A stretch of DNA of 64,000 nt from assembly GCA_026315105.1 (NCBI GenBank), contig CM048744.1, positions 353,029,168 through 353,093,167 on the forward strand. Reading direction: 5' to 3'. This DNA comes from Locusta migratoria (lineage: Eukaryota; Arthropoda; Insecta; Orthoptera; Acrididae). Of the stretch, positions 52,882 to 64,000 are shown piece after piece. Every line of letters starts with the position of its first letter. Positions within the stretch are counted from its first letter, which is position 1. The position numbers and the translations under genes are program-made. The notes under the pieces were generated by a model that was not told the DNA's origin, made no database searches, and was given only the letters and a program-made list of their open reading frames with translations.

Positions 52882-55800
52882 AATCAAACACAGTCGTGGA
52901 GCACCCAGTCCAATATGGAATCAAGCCTGATGAAGTATATGTGTTTAACAGCGGACGTGCATGTACACACTACGACCAGGCTGAGGATGCCGAGGTTCAT
53001 CGAGATGACATCATTGCTGTTTTCATCCACGGGGATCAGTGATTTCATCCTACAGCTAAAACATCGACAAACCGGACTCTACCCACAGAGTAAAATTCCT
53101 ACAACAGCATACAATACAGTTATTAGCACAGCACAACGTAGTGCACATTTCAAGTCGGACTAGTTTAATTTACTTGTGCCATACGAAACTGTCAGATTTA
53201 CTTACTTGTCAGTCCAAAAAGAACAGTTTTATACTTCTGTCGTGTCACGAGTTCTGCATTTTGCCACATTCGAGAACTAAGTTACACGGAGGTTCGCTAA
53301 ACTCCTTTGATACACAATATGGTAGCCTTTGAGATTCCTGTTACATAAGGAAATTCTTGACGGAAATAAGTTTACGCTCAGCAAACTAATGAACTGCTCC
53401 TCCTGTCTGGCACGTTGTCTTCTGAGAATCTATTGAAACAGAAGAAATTTGGCACAGACCTGTAAACACTTTTCGCTGCACTGTTGGCACTGCAGTCGTT
53501 TCTCACATTGCCAAGCCAGCTGTGAGTACCAACGCACCAAGGTGACTATTTTCAGTACACGTCAGGTGTCTTGGCTTTAATTCAGTCGTTCAGAAAGAAA
53601 CTGCATTACTACAGGGAGCGTTGGCAATTAACTAATAATCTGTACTGTTTTCCAAAAGTGGCTATGGCTTGGATAAAATTGTAATTACTATATTACATTT
53701 TTATTGACGCTGTACAATCCCACACAACAGCCTATTTTAGTTCATAGCTGTGTAGTCTTGCTTTTTACCTGGTATACTTTAAACAAACACCGCTATCACC
53801 ATGTATCGCCAAAATACGCCGTTAATACCAGAAATATTTGACGTATACTTGTGTGCTACAACATGCCAGGAATTCTGAAGCAGACCCTAGATACTAAATT
53901 TCTGACGATTCTGAATGGTTTATTTACCACGTTGGCTACCTCGCGCTTTTGTATGGTTGTTTTACTTCCGGGCAGGACACACGGCGTTAGTATGAGACTG
54001 CTGACGCCGAATGTACGTTATTTCCGCGAAGAACATTACAGTGTTCATCTCAGTTTTAATAAGTAGTTATAATTTTAACTCTACGCTCGGAATACTATGA
54101 AACAGGGAAAGGTTCGTCACCATATAATGGTTTTGGTATTTAACAACACTAGCGGGAAGTGTGTGGTTTCCAAGTAAGAAGCAATTACGGGAAGAGCTCT
54201 TACGACAGTGTTACTTCATGACACGTTCTTTACGCACAATCTCGCGGGTTCAGAAGCAACACGTAACAGGAAGTGTTAAAAAGAACATGCAGTGCATCGG
54301 TTACCTGTTTGATACATGGCCAAGCTTGGCATGGGCGTGGATGAAACTATTTCAGTGGAAACTTGTGAACCCTACACTCCATGGTGTTGCCATTTGGGGA
54401 CGCTAATTTGTTACTTTTTCAGACATATTTCTTGTTGACAGATGGCAACACCATCTATATTGTATACATTGGAGTCTGTTCTAAGCATTTAGTTGATCGT
54501 TTCCTCCATGGAAGGCAGCGCAGTCATGAATTGAGGAGAAATGCAACAAAGATCGCTCCAGCGCATTTCACTCACTGTTGAGCATTAATGTAATTACAAA
54601 GTGATACGACTTCTGACAAGTAAAATATTTTTTCATTTCACAGACATCTAATAGGAGTAGAAAAGATGTTAGATACCAATATTTTCCTGCAGAGTGACAT
54701 GTCTAAATGCATGGTGTTGACAATGGCAACAGGTAAATAATGACTTTCACATTGTTGAATGAGTTATAGTATAATTTTTTCAATATTTCCCCCAAAATAG
54801 GTGAACATTTTCCACCATATGTCTATTTTTTGCGCCAAAATAAAAATTCAGACAGCGTAGGGTTAAGTAGCATTTCGCTAATCTAACATTCCAGCTATTC
54901 TTTCGATTAGGGAGGCAAGATGCCTACATACCTATTGAAGCAACAATTAAACGATAGTACAGGATTTTATAAAGAAAAATAAAGAGCTGTAATGTACAAA
55001 TCAAATGATGGTACACTAGCTCATCGAGATTGATTTTACAGGCTATGTTTACTCGATCTAGCCATATCACAGAAGATTGGCCGAACAAACTACGTCAATG
55101 CATGGTAAAGGTGGATTACATCAAATTCCAAAGAGTACATGTTTGCAAAGCGGTCATTCGTTAAGCCCCCGTCTACATATTTGGGAACAACACTGTACTG
55201 GGTAATCCGATCAAATCTGAAACATCTATCATTACAGCATCTAATAACTGTTACCATACTGTCATTCAAATCAGTAACTAATGGGAAATGAGGTTTAGGT
55301 ATATATGACCGTCTATAACGTAATCTGTTATACATTAATTTGCTCGGTGATGTCTATCTCAACAATGCTGAGTGTTCCAGAAATCTCAAAAAAAAAAAAA
55401 ATAATTATTGTTACTGCCGCAAAAGTGGGTAGTGTATTAAGTATTTAAAATATGAAAGGAGCCACTAACAAAAGTACCATAACTGGCGCATTTTGTCAAT
55501 TATACGGATAGTAATAGAAATCATGACCCAACGTAAAACTGTACAGCCTAACAGTATATACAGTCGCAACGTGGGACTACCTTAGCTTCAATATGGAATA
55601 TACTGAAGATTCTAGTTGTGGTCGATATGTAGCAACAAATGTAGATTAGGTTTCTTCTGTGGTGGGAAACGTTAAATGTAATTTGGCTAATTGAAGCGAA
55701 AAAACTGAACATTCCTGAGTACCTGAAATACGTCTTTTTACTGATATTTACTAACCATTCTTCAGTAAATTAGTGTAGGTTAAAAGAATACTGTCAAGTG

Positions 55801-56002
55801 TTCTGGGCGTAACACTTCGTATGTCCCATGGCCCTTTGGAAACTAAAGAAAAATACAGGGCTATTTTTAGAGTTATGCTACTACAGAAGCTCATTATTGT
55901 AAGAACTATTACAAATCAGTCTCAATGATTCTAGTTGCACTTATAATCGTATTCAGAAATGTAGCTTGCCAGGCGCTTGGAGCGCTGCTGTCGCAGAGTA
56001 AG

Positions 56003-56003
<1 letters not shown>
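52882..56003. other. No recognised gene; small inverted motif at 54.4 kb
   Basis: About 3.1 kb. ATGGTGTTGCCAT (54381-54393) and its exact reverse complement ATGGCAACACCAT (54442-54454) form a 13-bp inverted repeat 48 bases apart; a related ATGGTGTTGACAATGGCAAC lies at about 54710. A poly-A run lies at 55388-55400. Frames at 53851-54581 are unrecognised. Confidence 0.4.

Positions 56004-56054
<51 letters not shown>
56004..56054. repeat. (GA)n microsatellite
   Basis: GA run of about 51 bases. Confidence 0.97.
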
Positions 56055-56056
<2 letters not shown>

Positions 56057-57549
56057 ATGGAAATTTAGAAGTAGACTTTACTGTATATATAAGCCGTCGA
56101 TATTTGCAGTGATGACAAACTTTATATGCCACAGACAATAAAACGCCGCCCTGACTATGCCGAAACTGAGGACCACAATAAATGAAGGGCAATTTTTTTT
56201 ATTTAGATAAACAACAAAGACCATTTATTTCAATACTATTGAAGTCGGCTGTGGCACGAAAAAAGAACACACATCACGGAACAAAAATACCACGGCATGA
56301 AGATTGTAAAAGAACAGTCATACAACAGTTAATTTACAAAGGCCTATCTCAGATTTTTTTCTGCATTTTGGCATCAGCGCCTGGTCTCGCCCAAGGCGTT
56401 GTTACATCCTGACACTGAAATTTGATAAAAGGTATCTCGAGAAACGGCCTGCCACTAATCAGGGGGTACACCTGTTCCTGACACTGGATGTTTACATCCT
56501 CCGAAACACTTATGATTATCCAAAAGCGACTCTCTGTAGCGTTTCGATCACAAAATTTTAAAGATCACTGTAGCACTTTGCTATTCTGTGTATCACACAT
56601 AGCTGCTCTTCTGGCAACATCCGTTTAGAGCAAGGAATACGACGGGGATGCCATCGTCCAGAAGCATTTGTTCTAAAACCTTAATTCTTTTGGATATGTG
56701 CACTGCGCAACAATGATTAAGTGATTTTTCTGTAAAGTACTTTGCAAATGTATGCCAGTGTTCCTCTTTAAGCCAAACCTGATTTCTTTTTGTCATTCCA
56801 CCCCCGACTATCATAGAAGCTTCTGTACATTTTTTAAGCCTTTGAGGCACTTGGCTGTCTCCACAAATCACTCTTTAAACAATGAGTAAAAACAAATTTG
56901 GAATTGAGGCTTTTCCTCATACATCCACTAATCAATTCCGATGCTGAAACAACAAAACTTGACACCTACGACTTCCATGGCACACGATAAATCTCGAAGG
57001 TCGTCAGGTATAACGGGCTCTCTCATGCTATGGTAGTTTGTGAATTAAATTAACGTCACATTTTGCAAGGTACTTAACATTCTGGGAGGACCGTAGTTCT
57101 TTTCTTCAAGACTTTACAACACAGGTATCTGTCTTTTGCAATGCTAACATCCCTTTTTGGTGGTGCAGCTTGGTACCGGTAATTTCATATTACTCAAATT
57201 AGGCCTCCATCTCCGTTAACTTCGTCAGTTTTTAAAATGACGTGTCACTTATGTTTCAATCAAATCCCTGTTAAAAATGTTTCATTTCAAAGAAACAATA
57301 CAAAACAGTAACTATGAAAACCTGGCAGAGAACTTAAATTCTATATGTTTCAAAGTAGTAGTTGTCGCTTTATTATCAATTTTGATGAATGCATTTGCGA
57401 AAATAGCAGGAAACGATACGCTCATCAATAAAGGGCACCACACGTAATAAAAGATAAAACATTTAACAAAAGCCATGTCGCAAAGAGATACCATCGGTAC
57501 CAAACTAAGAAGCAGCACAGTAAGAAGTCAAAATACGCGCAAGCCTTCC
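56055..57549. other. No recognised feature
   Basis: About 1.5 kb. The minus frame 56593-56871 (92 codons) is unrecognised. Confidence 0.35.
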
Positions 57550-57900
57550 TCCTCGGATTAGATTAGATTAATACTTGTGCCATAGATCATATATACATTT
57601 CGGAATGGTGTGGAACGGGTCAGTTTAGTAAATGGCTATACTTGACAATATTTTAAGGATTATTTATTTAATTTATTAAAAGTTTTATCTAAAAATTCAT
57701 CTACACTGTAGGAGGAGTTGCCATTCAGAAATTCCTTTAATTTCTTTCTAAATGCTAGGTGGTTATTTGTCAGACTTTTGATGCTACTTGGTAAATCACC
57801 AATGACTTTTGTGGCAGCATAATTCACCCCTTTCTGAGCCAAAGATCTAACCTTGAATAGTGAATAACATCCTTTTAGTGTTGTAGCTATGCACACTGCT
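57550..57900 (-). mobile_element. Non-LTR retrotransposon 3' end (C-terminal tail and TAATC repeats)
   Basis: The minus frame reads LFKVRSLAQKGVNYAATKV, IGDLPSSIKSLTNNHLAFRK and KLKEFLNGNSSYSVDEFLD before a stop at about 57660. This is the conserved C-terminal tail of many insect LINE reverse transcriptases (pattern AxxGxxYxGxKxxNxLPxxIK...FKxxLKxFLLxxxxYSxxEF). A short 3' untranslated region follows and ends in a GATTAGATTAGATTAAT-type repeat at 57557-57572 (plus strand), the small-unit 3' tail typical of such elements. The catalytic region is missing; the frame upstream of about 57860 is not recognisable. Confidence 0.75.
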
Positions 57901-59145
57901 AATACTTTTGAATTGGGTCGGATTGTTAATAACAATAAGGTAAATGTCTCGGAATAACTGTATAAATACGCGTAATAAGTAGCTAGCCTATCCATTTAAC
58001 TTAACAGTCACATGCAGACTACCTACACCTATACATTTTCGGTTACGATTAGGCAAGTCTTTCGCAGTTCTTACAAAATTATGTAGCCTCGTACATTCCA
58101 TGCGATAACGAGATGTTTAGAGGAGCACTGCACATTAAAAACAGCAGTCTACCCTGCAAAAAATTTAGATAATCTAACAAACGACAGTGCTTCCTTTCAT
58201 ATACAATAGGTAACAAAGATACGGAAGACACTTAGCATTTTGTGGTGCATTCTTTGGTGACTGACAAAGATTGCTGTGTTAGCATTAAAGGCACGCTCTT
58301 ATGCAGTTCATTTCTAAATGGCAATTTCCCACACGTGTAGTTTAGGGCTATGATTATATCATTAGGACGTTATGAAATGGTATGCACTACGCCCACCAAC
58401 GATAAGCGGCAACAGTTCATCGCTTAAGTTGGCAGCGCCGGCGTTACATGTGTCATCAATCTCGTTGCCAAGGACCTTGACTTCAAATATATCGGAGCAC
58501 TTTTCGCTTTCTGTGTAAGCAGGATCACTGCGTTAGCGGCATTACACATTCTGGTTCAAAGCTATGTCGATGTGCTACACATATACAGAAGACTTCTCAG
58601 TATGACAGCACGTACGAAGATGCCATTTTAGTAATGTGCACTACAACTGTGTTACAGAATAAACTCCAACGGATCATTAAACTGCAGCCAAATTACATAA
58701 AAAATTAAAGCATACATCGCCGAACTTACATCGCCAGCACTTTATGAATTAGTGGTATTGTCGACAATTTGATATCGCACTCTATGTTAGCAAGACATGG
58801 CAAACTGGAGAAATATTTATTACCACACCGGTACTACTGGTATTCGCACTATTAGTACACATCGGACTCAAACAATATTACGGCAAAATTTACTAGTCTT
58901 CGTAAATAAGTAACAATGAAAGGCAACAATGAAGAGATTCTAGTCTAAAATGCACATATGTTTACACTACCCTAACTACAACGCAGGCATATTCAATGTT
59001 ACTATCCATGTCATTATTAAATCGACCAGACTCTAGAGCTACGCGCGACAGCACCGAGACGTGAGCTCAGATTCCACATAAACACACATTTATCCTTGTT
59101 CTATCTGACTATTTCTTCTCAGCAGCACCCCAATTGACACTTTAA
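57901..59145. other. No recognised feature
   Basis: About 1.2 kb, AT-rich, nothing supported. Confidence 0.35.
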
Positions 59146-59183
59146 TTACAAAACGTCAATAGGGAAAACCGACGGTATTTTAC

Positions 59184-59410
59184 CTGAGAGCAAAACAATC
59201 TCACATATCTCCCTACACAGGTCTTCTCGATCGCGTCCACACACCCTTTCGACCACAAGCACAACACATGGAATACTGAGCATCTGTAAGCGCGAACGCT
59301 GCCATCTACCGCCCTCACCAGAGTCGACGGCGCAGCCTACAGCAAGAGCCATCTATCGGCCACGGAGTAAACCAACCTTCGCGCCTGCGCTTACGTCAGT
59401 ACATGGCGGC
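59184..59410 (-). promoter_or_regulatory. Candidate CpG-rich promoter and first exon, minus strand
   Basis: A GC- and CpG-richer block with several promoter-type motifs packed at 59381-59410: GCGCCTGCGC (NRF-1-like), TTACGTCA (CRE), and ACATGGCGGC (YY1-like). Downstream on minus, two copies of TAGATGGC (in CGATAGATGGC and CGGTAGATGGC) lie 37 bp apart. A strong splice donor, TTGCTCTCAG followed by GTAAAA, ends the block at 59184. An ATG at 59352 opens a 68-codon frame running across the donor, so translation could start there, but the exon may be untranslated. The assignment is inference from motif clustering; the downstream gene is not identified. Confidence 0.35.
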
Positions 59411-60804
59411 TAATTCGAAACTACGGGCTAACTCACGGCTGACTGCATAATCAGGGTTCAAGAATTACAGGCACATTTTATCAATGACCTTGCGTAGCTT
59501 TCGATCTAGACAGAAATTACGTACTCCATAAGTAACTGAAAATATCAGTCACACATTAGATTATACATACAGACTGCCGACAGGCAAAATTTCCACATTT
59601 TTACTTCAATTACACGAAAGAAACATAGGAAATAAATACTAACGAGTGATTGACTCAAAGACGACAAAGGCCGATGCCGCGATGCTATATGAGAATAATA
59701 CATAATTATAATAACACCCAGAATTCACAAATCAATGAGCAAGAGAAATCATTAAGTGAACGCCACCTAGCAAGGAATTCAACCTTAAAAAATAAATAAA
59801 ATAAAAAAATACTCCACAGAGTTTTCCAAACCAAGGCTTCATGAAATTTTACCGACGCACAGGTAACAATTTCAATATAAAAACAACACAAGAACACATT
59901 AAGAAGGCAAATATAAATCAAGAACATGTACAGGACTAGCAAGCGAAAAAAGGGGCATATGCCACCATTTAATCGGAGCACACAATTTATTCTGAACAAT
60001 AATTTTGTTCAGGATTCGCTCTAACATCTCAGTGAAAGTGCTGTGTTAATTTATACTAGAGGCTCATTTCTGCTGACAGCCATAGAACACACACAAATCA
60101 GTAACTATTCATATGAATGTATTTCAGATATAATAAAAGAAAAAAATCACTGACGACGCCGAAACTGGATCGCACACGTTTAGAGTTTAAATAAAATAAA
60201 AACTGCATTCTTCCTAAAAGACAAACCCCCCAAATAATTAACAGACATAAGTTAGTCAAATTAGTAGCTGAGATGAGTGTTTACGTTAAGATTGTGTGGG
60301 ACGAGATAGTAATACCCTTACATTATTGTTACATAGATATACTGAGTGCAGTAAAAAGAAAAACTTTGTGACTGAAATGAGTAATGGGAAAATGTAGTCG
60401 TCATTAAAGAACATTCCTAAGAATTAATTACTGTACACTTTCGGAACATGTTAGCGTTCTCTTTAGTTCGAAGACTTTGCACACTACTCTTTCCTATACA
60501 AATCTCTTCTTCACTTAACCATTACTGCAACTTTATCCACATAAACACGAGTACATTAAGCATGCCTTAGTCTTATTTCCGCAATTAATCCCTCCCCCTA
60601 ACAAAAACAAAGTTTCTTGGTGGCTTTTTCCATCAAGTTGCATCATACATTTTTCCCCCAATTCGATCCATAACCTACGCATCCAGATACTTATGTAATC
60701 TTCAGAATTTTCTACAGCAGTTGACTTCAGCAGCCTCTATTTCCTTTTGTCTGAATTGTTCGTTGCTAAGTTTCCCTTCCGTATAAGTTATAAAATTTGT
60801 CAAC
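59411..60804. other. No recognised feature
   Basis: About 1.4 kb, A-rich on plus. The minus frame 59706-59999 is hydrophobic from T-rich codons and unsupported. Confidence 0.35.
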
Positions 60805-60870
60805 ATGTTTGTAAACCTAAGTGACCATATTACTGTTGTCATTGGTCCCTAGACTTACAAACTAACATTA
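60805..60870 (-). repeat. SINE family A, tail fragment
   Basis: ATGTTTGTAAACCTAAGTGA, then TTGGTCCCTAGACTTACAAA, matches the tail half of the family. The head is missing. It lies 35 bp from a complete copy. Confidence 0.65.
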
Positions 60871-60904
60871 CAGACCAATATCCTTCTCAATTTTCGTCCT
60901 AACA

Positions 60905-61101
60905 AATGTTCAAATGTTTGTTAAGCTTTAGGGACTTAACTACGGGGTCATCAGTCCCTAAACTTACAAACTACTTATGAACTAGCTAATATTAAAGACG
61001 GCAGAAATATCCATGCCCAAGGGGGGATTCGAACCGCCGACCGTAGTGGCCGTGCAGATCATGACTGGAGCGGCTTAGTCCCCTCGGCCACCGCGGCCGG
61101 C
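60905..61101 (-). mobile_element. tRNA-derived SINE, family A, with 11-bp target-site duplication
   Basis: A 197-bp minus-oriented copy flanked by TCGTCCTAACA at 60894-60904 and 61102-61112. On minus, the head is GCCGGCCGCGGTGGCCGAGG, and the B-box GGTTCGAATCCCCC lacks only one base of T-stem pairing. It is very close to the copies at 6.7 and 20.5 kb (shared GGGACTTAACTACGGGGTCA), pointing to a fairly recent active subfamily. Confidence 0.93.
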
Positions 61102-61112
61102 TCGTCCTAACA

Positions 61113-62798
61113 CTTTTAATTTATAATGGAGGGTAAATTTTTTTCCTCCAGAGAGTGTTCTCTGCATTTTGTATTCTTTCTACGTCAGCCAAAGAACAAA
61201 ACTACTCTTAGTTTTCCATTTCCGCATTTACCGCAATTTCTTCAGCAGTACCTAATATAAAGTGGTGTTACACGAAAATTATCAGCGATTTCGTCATGAA
61301 CATCTGCCCAATTTGTTGGGGGCAATACCGCTGGTACTAACTAAAACTAACACAAAATTGTAAATTTATTTTCTTCAGCAATTTTCGAAATTTTTCAAGT
61401 GACATCCTTTCTCTTTGGACAAAGACAATAACACTTCGGCAGCCTGAGGAAGTCGTTTCTCTTTATTCAGGGAGAACTTTACATATGTTCGTGATGTGGT
61501 TTACACGTTTACTACACAGGGCAGGAAACCTATGGAATTCTCTGTATGATCCTACGAATTGATAATTTGTTATGTAGGACGCTCGCGCATCAGACATGTG
61601 ATGAACCGACCGCAGATACTGTTAGCCCCGTTACAAACTTCTAGGGGGAGGTAGATTATAGTATCCTGACAAGGAATCCATGACCGGAAATGTCATCTAC
61701 TGACGCATTGTGCACTACTAAATTTTTGACCATGTGAACTATCTTCTACTGCATGCTCTTTGCTCTCCATATAGTATTTTCGTATGAGATATTATGGACC
61801 AAAACAAGAAGAAAAAATTGTAATAATAGTGGGTTCTATAACGCACATCTGAAGATCTACGAAATCTACGCCTTTCGTAGTGTGAACACGTCTCTCGTGC
61901 TGCGTGAACTAAACTGTGGGTCACCTGGCTGCACAGTTTGCGCAACGACAGGTGGATCGCAATGGTCCTGTTCCGTGCTCGCATCTGCCATTAGGTGTCA
62001 TAGTCGAGTCTCTCGTGCATACGTTATTGCGATCGATGACGATGTACAAATGATTAACGGGAGCGCGCAATAATCGACGGCAACATTTTGAACAGCTAAT
62101 GGCAAACGGTTCAGGTCTGTTGCAGCTGAGACAACTGCGAAAAACATATCTCCCTCTGTACGATGAAACAGTATTTATATTTTTGATATATTGACAAATG
62201 TATGCAACTCGCGTTCTTAAAAAGAAACTGGATTACATCTTAGATTCGCTAGAATATGAAATGTTACTGATACCTTTTAGCTGTCTCATCGTGCCAGTTA
62301 CAGAGGGACCGATAGTTAACGTGAACGGCAGCAATTTGCACATCATCCAAAAATTAATCACAGTGACCAAAAAAATACGTAACTGGGATCTTTCAAATTT
62401 TAGACTGACAACTACTGACACCTCACTTTACATACAAGTATATTATTTCAGCAGCTCCAACAAACTATTAGTAGCTATGCAACTCATTATAGAAGAGCCG
62501 TCTCACGTGAAAAGGGTTGTAACACTCACTAACATCAGCAGAAAATAAATTTCGGTGATAAAAACACCAGCAAAAAGCTTTTTAGAAAAGTAATTACACA
62601 CAGAATTTCGCTGCAAAATATCAAAGGTCACAATGTATTCTGAACGGAAAATGCAGATTAGTATAGAGACTAGTGGACCACCCAAAGATATTTTCTAGTT
62701 GAGCGATTCTGATTAGTAATGATCTAAATAATTAAAAGGTTAGAGAGAACTGGCTACATTCGGCTACGCTTCGCTATAGATCAATCTACTACGAAATG
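61113..62798. other. No recognised feature
   Basis: About 1.7 kb. Plus frames 61753-62073 and 62198-62548 (116 codons, MYATRVLKKKLDYILDSL...) show no known motif, and no splice or promoter context supports them. Confidence 0.35.
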
Positions 62799-62972
62799 AA
62801 TGAAACTTTCACTCTGCAGCGGAGTGTGTGCTAATATGAAACTTCCTGGCAGGTTCAAATTGTGTGCCGGAATATGGACTCGAACTCGGGACCTCTGCCT
62901 TGTCAGCGAAGGCTAAGGTCCTAGGTTCGGGTCTCGGTTCCGGCACACAATTTTAATCTGCCAGGAAGTTTT
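62799..62972. repeat. Palindromic tRNA-Lys-like repeat
   Basis: The left arm (62838-62893) reads ACTTCCTGGCAGGTTCAAAT, then TGTGTGCCGG, then the reversed B-box CGAACTCGGGACC. The right arm (62918-62972) reads GGTCCTAGGTTCGGGTCTCG, then CCGGCACACAATTTTAATCT and GCCAGGAAGTTT. Only about 24 bases separate the arms, so this would form a strong hairpin. A flank TTTCACTCTGCAGCGGAGTG at 62809 belongs to the same family as 18.6-19.3 kb. From memory, a very common Schistocerca repeat. Confidence 0.8.
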
Positions 62973-63618
62973 GCTACGAAATTATTTGGAAAATAAATGA
63001 AATGATTCTTGCAAACATTAACGTACCGGAAAAAAAAACACGTCAAATTCATCTGCTTTTCGTTCCTTTGGCTATGTCGATTGAAAGGAAATTTTGATAA
63101 AAAGTTTTCTCGGATAAGCATTAAACAAATGTTTTCCTTCATTTTCTGTACAAACAGAAATTAGGTGGTTGAACGATTCGGGGACATGCGATGTACTGTA
63201 TAACTGCCCTTCATAAAAACCATGTTCTCTACATGTTAAGCATCCACTCGTCACCCCCACTCTCTGTTCACTGTCGAGCGACACGAGGTGTTGCCCCATG
63301 TTGCATGATAACACTGGTTTCCACACTGCTGCGCTACCACTGTCGCAAAGCATGAATCACATTCTGTACATGTAGGCCCCGATAACCACGGTTTAGCGGG
63401 CAGGCCCTTCGGAGTATTCTCTCCAAACAAGAACGGCCAGTGAATAAAGATGCTAGTGAATACACTCAACAGTCACGTAGAGCGAGTGTAATGGCTTCTG
63501 GGTTTATAACGCAGTACCCAAAATTAGGATATTTTGTGCACGCTCTGTAGCGTAATATCTCCCTCTATCAAACGTCACACCAAGATTTCCCGTGTTTTCG
63601 AATTTAAGTAACATCTAG
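62973..63618. other. No recognised feature
   Basis: Unique sequence. Overlapping minus frames at 62921-63469 are unrecognised. Confidence 0.35.
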
Positions 63619-63621
63619 TTC

Positions 63622-63690
63622 GGGCCTGAAGAGCAAGCTATAAAGCTATGGTCAGGAAACTGATAGGCTGCCGGTTCGAAACCCAATGAT
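63622..63690 (+). repeat. Weak tRNA-like remnant
   Basis: A good B-box (CCGGTTCGAAACCC) lies at 63672-63685, but the A-box (GAAGAGCAAGCTATAAAG) is poor and no stems pair. Confidence 0.25.
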
Positions 63691-63814
63691 TTTTAAGTCT
63701 TTGTTTTAACCATTCCCAGTGTTATTCCTCGACAACAACGTTTTAAAAGCTGATTTATACCGTAATTTGTGTTATCAGTCGTTAAACCCTTAAAACATGC
63801 AACAGAACTACAAA

Positions 63815-64000
63815 AGATACTGCATACACTACGCTTGACCGTCCATTTTTGGAGTATTGCTGCCCAGTGTGGGATCCTTATCAGGTGGGTTTGACGGAGG
63901 ACATCGAAAGAGTTCAAAAAGGGCAGATCGTTTCGTATTGTCACGGTACAGGGAAGACAGCGTTACGGAAATGATACAGGATCTGGGATGGAAATCATTA
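63815..64000 (+). mobile_element. CR1-like non-LTR retrotransposon fragment, cut by window end
   Basis: The plus strand reads FLEYCCPVWDPYQVGLTEDIE, then RVQKG, and in the next frame YREDSVTEMIQDLGWKSL. These blocks sit after the reverse transcriptase domain of the same family as the minus-strand element at 41.7-42.6 kb (there VQRRTVRLV...SVTEMLWEHKWESL). At least one frameshift. It continues beyond 64000. Confidence 0.8.

Noticed and set aside
62198..62548. 116-codon plus-strand ORF
   Set aside because: Unrecognised, AT-rich codons, no splice or promoter support.

Overview
This is repeat-rich animal DNA from a very large genome, most likely a grasshopper or locust (Orthoptera, Acrididae, probably Schistocerca or a close relative). 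The reasons are the lack of any dense gene track, the many decayed mariner and non-LTR fragments, long GA/CA microsatellites, several tRNA-derived SINE-like families, and a CR1-like retrotransposon plus a Jockey 3' tail that I recognise from memory as abundant in Schistocerca. The species call is inference. No complete host protein-coding gene can be supported in the 64 kb; most of the six-frame ORFs are chance reading frames.

Layout, left to right. 0-8.4 kb: a decayed mariner; a 451-bp foldback MITE with 9-bp target-site duplications; a GC islet; a stack of tRNA-bearing palindromic repeats (6.0-7.4 kb) split by a SINE with perfect target-site duplications; and two mariner 3' halves joined head to head. 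8.4-20 kb: microsatellites, a dispersed repeat, another SINE, a third tRNA-bearing palindrome (13.1-13.9 kb), an inverted-repeat-bounded element with a tRNA-like core (18.6-19.3 kb), then a GC-rich minus-strand block at 19.6-19.8 kb that looks like a real acidic coding exon. 20-32 kb: a SINE, CpG-rich islets with good splice-donor sites (21.7, 24.8, 27.7, 29.9 kb), a decayed reverse transcriptase (22.3-23.0 kb), tRNA-like sequences, and a terminal-inverted-repeat element carrying a broken plus-strand reading frame (30.4-31.6 kb).

32.2-34.3 kb is a complete non-autonomous hAT element, 2130 bp, with perfect 8-bp target-site duplications, sub-terminal repeat arrays and an internal array with a 129-bp period. 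35.0-36.0 kb holds a non-LTR endonuclease fragment and a Jockey-type 3' end with an open RNase H domain. 41.3-42.6 kb is a mariner N-terminal half abutting a CR1-like retrotransposon 3' end. 43.2-44.8 kb is a 1.6-kb foldback element. 48-52 kb carries two SINEs, two more mariner fragments, two dispersed repeats and a hammerhead-like motif of the Penelope kind. 57.6 kb is another non-LTR 3' end; 59.2-59.4 kb is the best candidate promoter and first exon (minus strand); 60.8-61.1 kb holds SINEs; the window ends inside a CR1-like retrotransposon fragment.

The most distinctive pattern is how many different palindromic repeats carry a tRNA-like segment in the arms with repeat sequence on both sides of the tRNA, which is not the usual SINE plan of tRNA head plus tail. 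No bacterial operon, CRISPR array or viral gene was seen.
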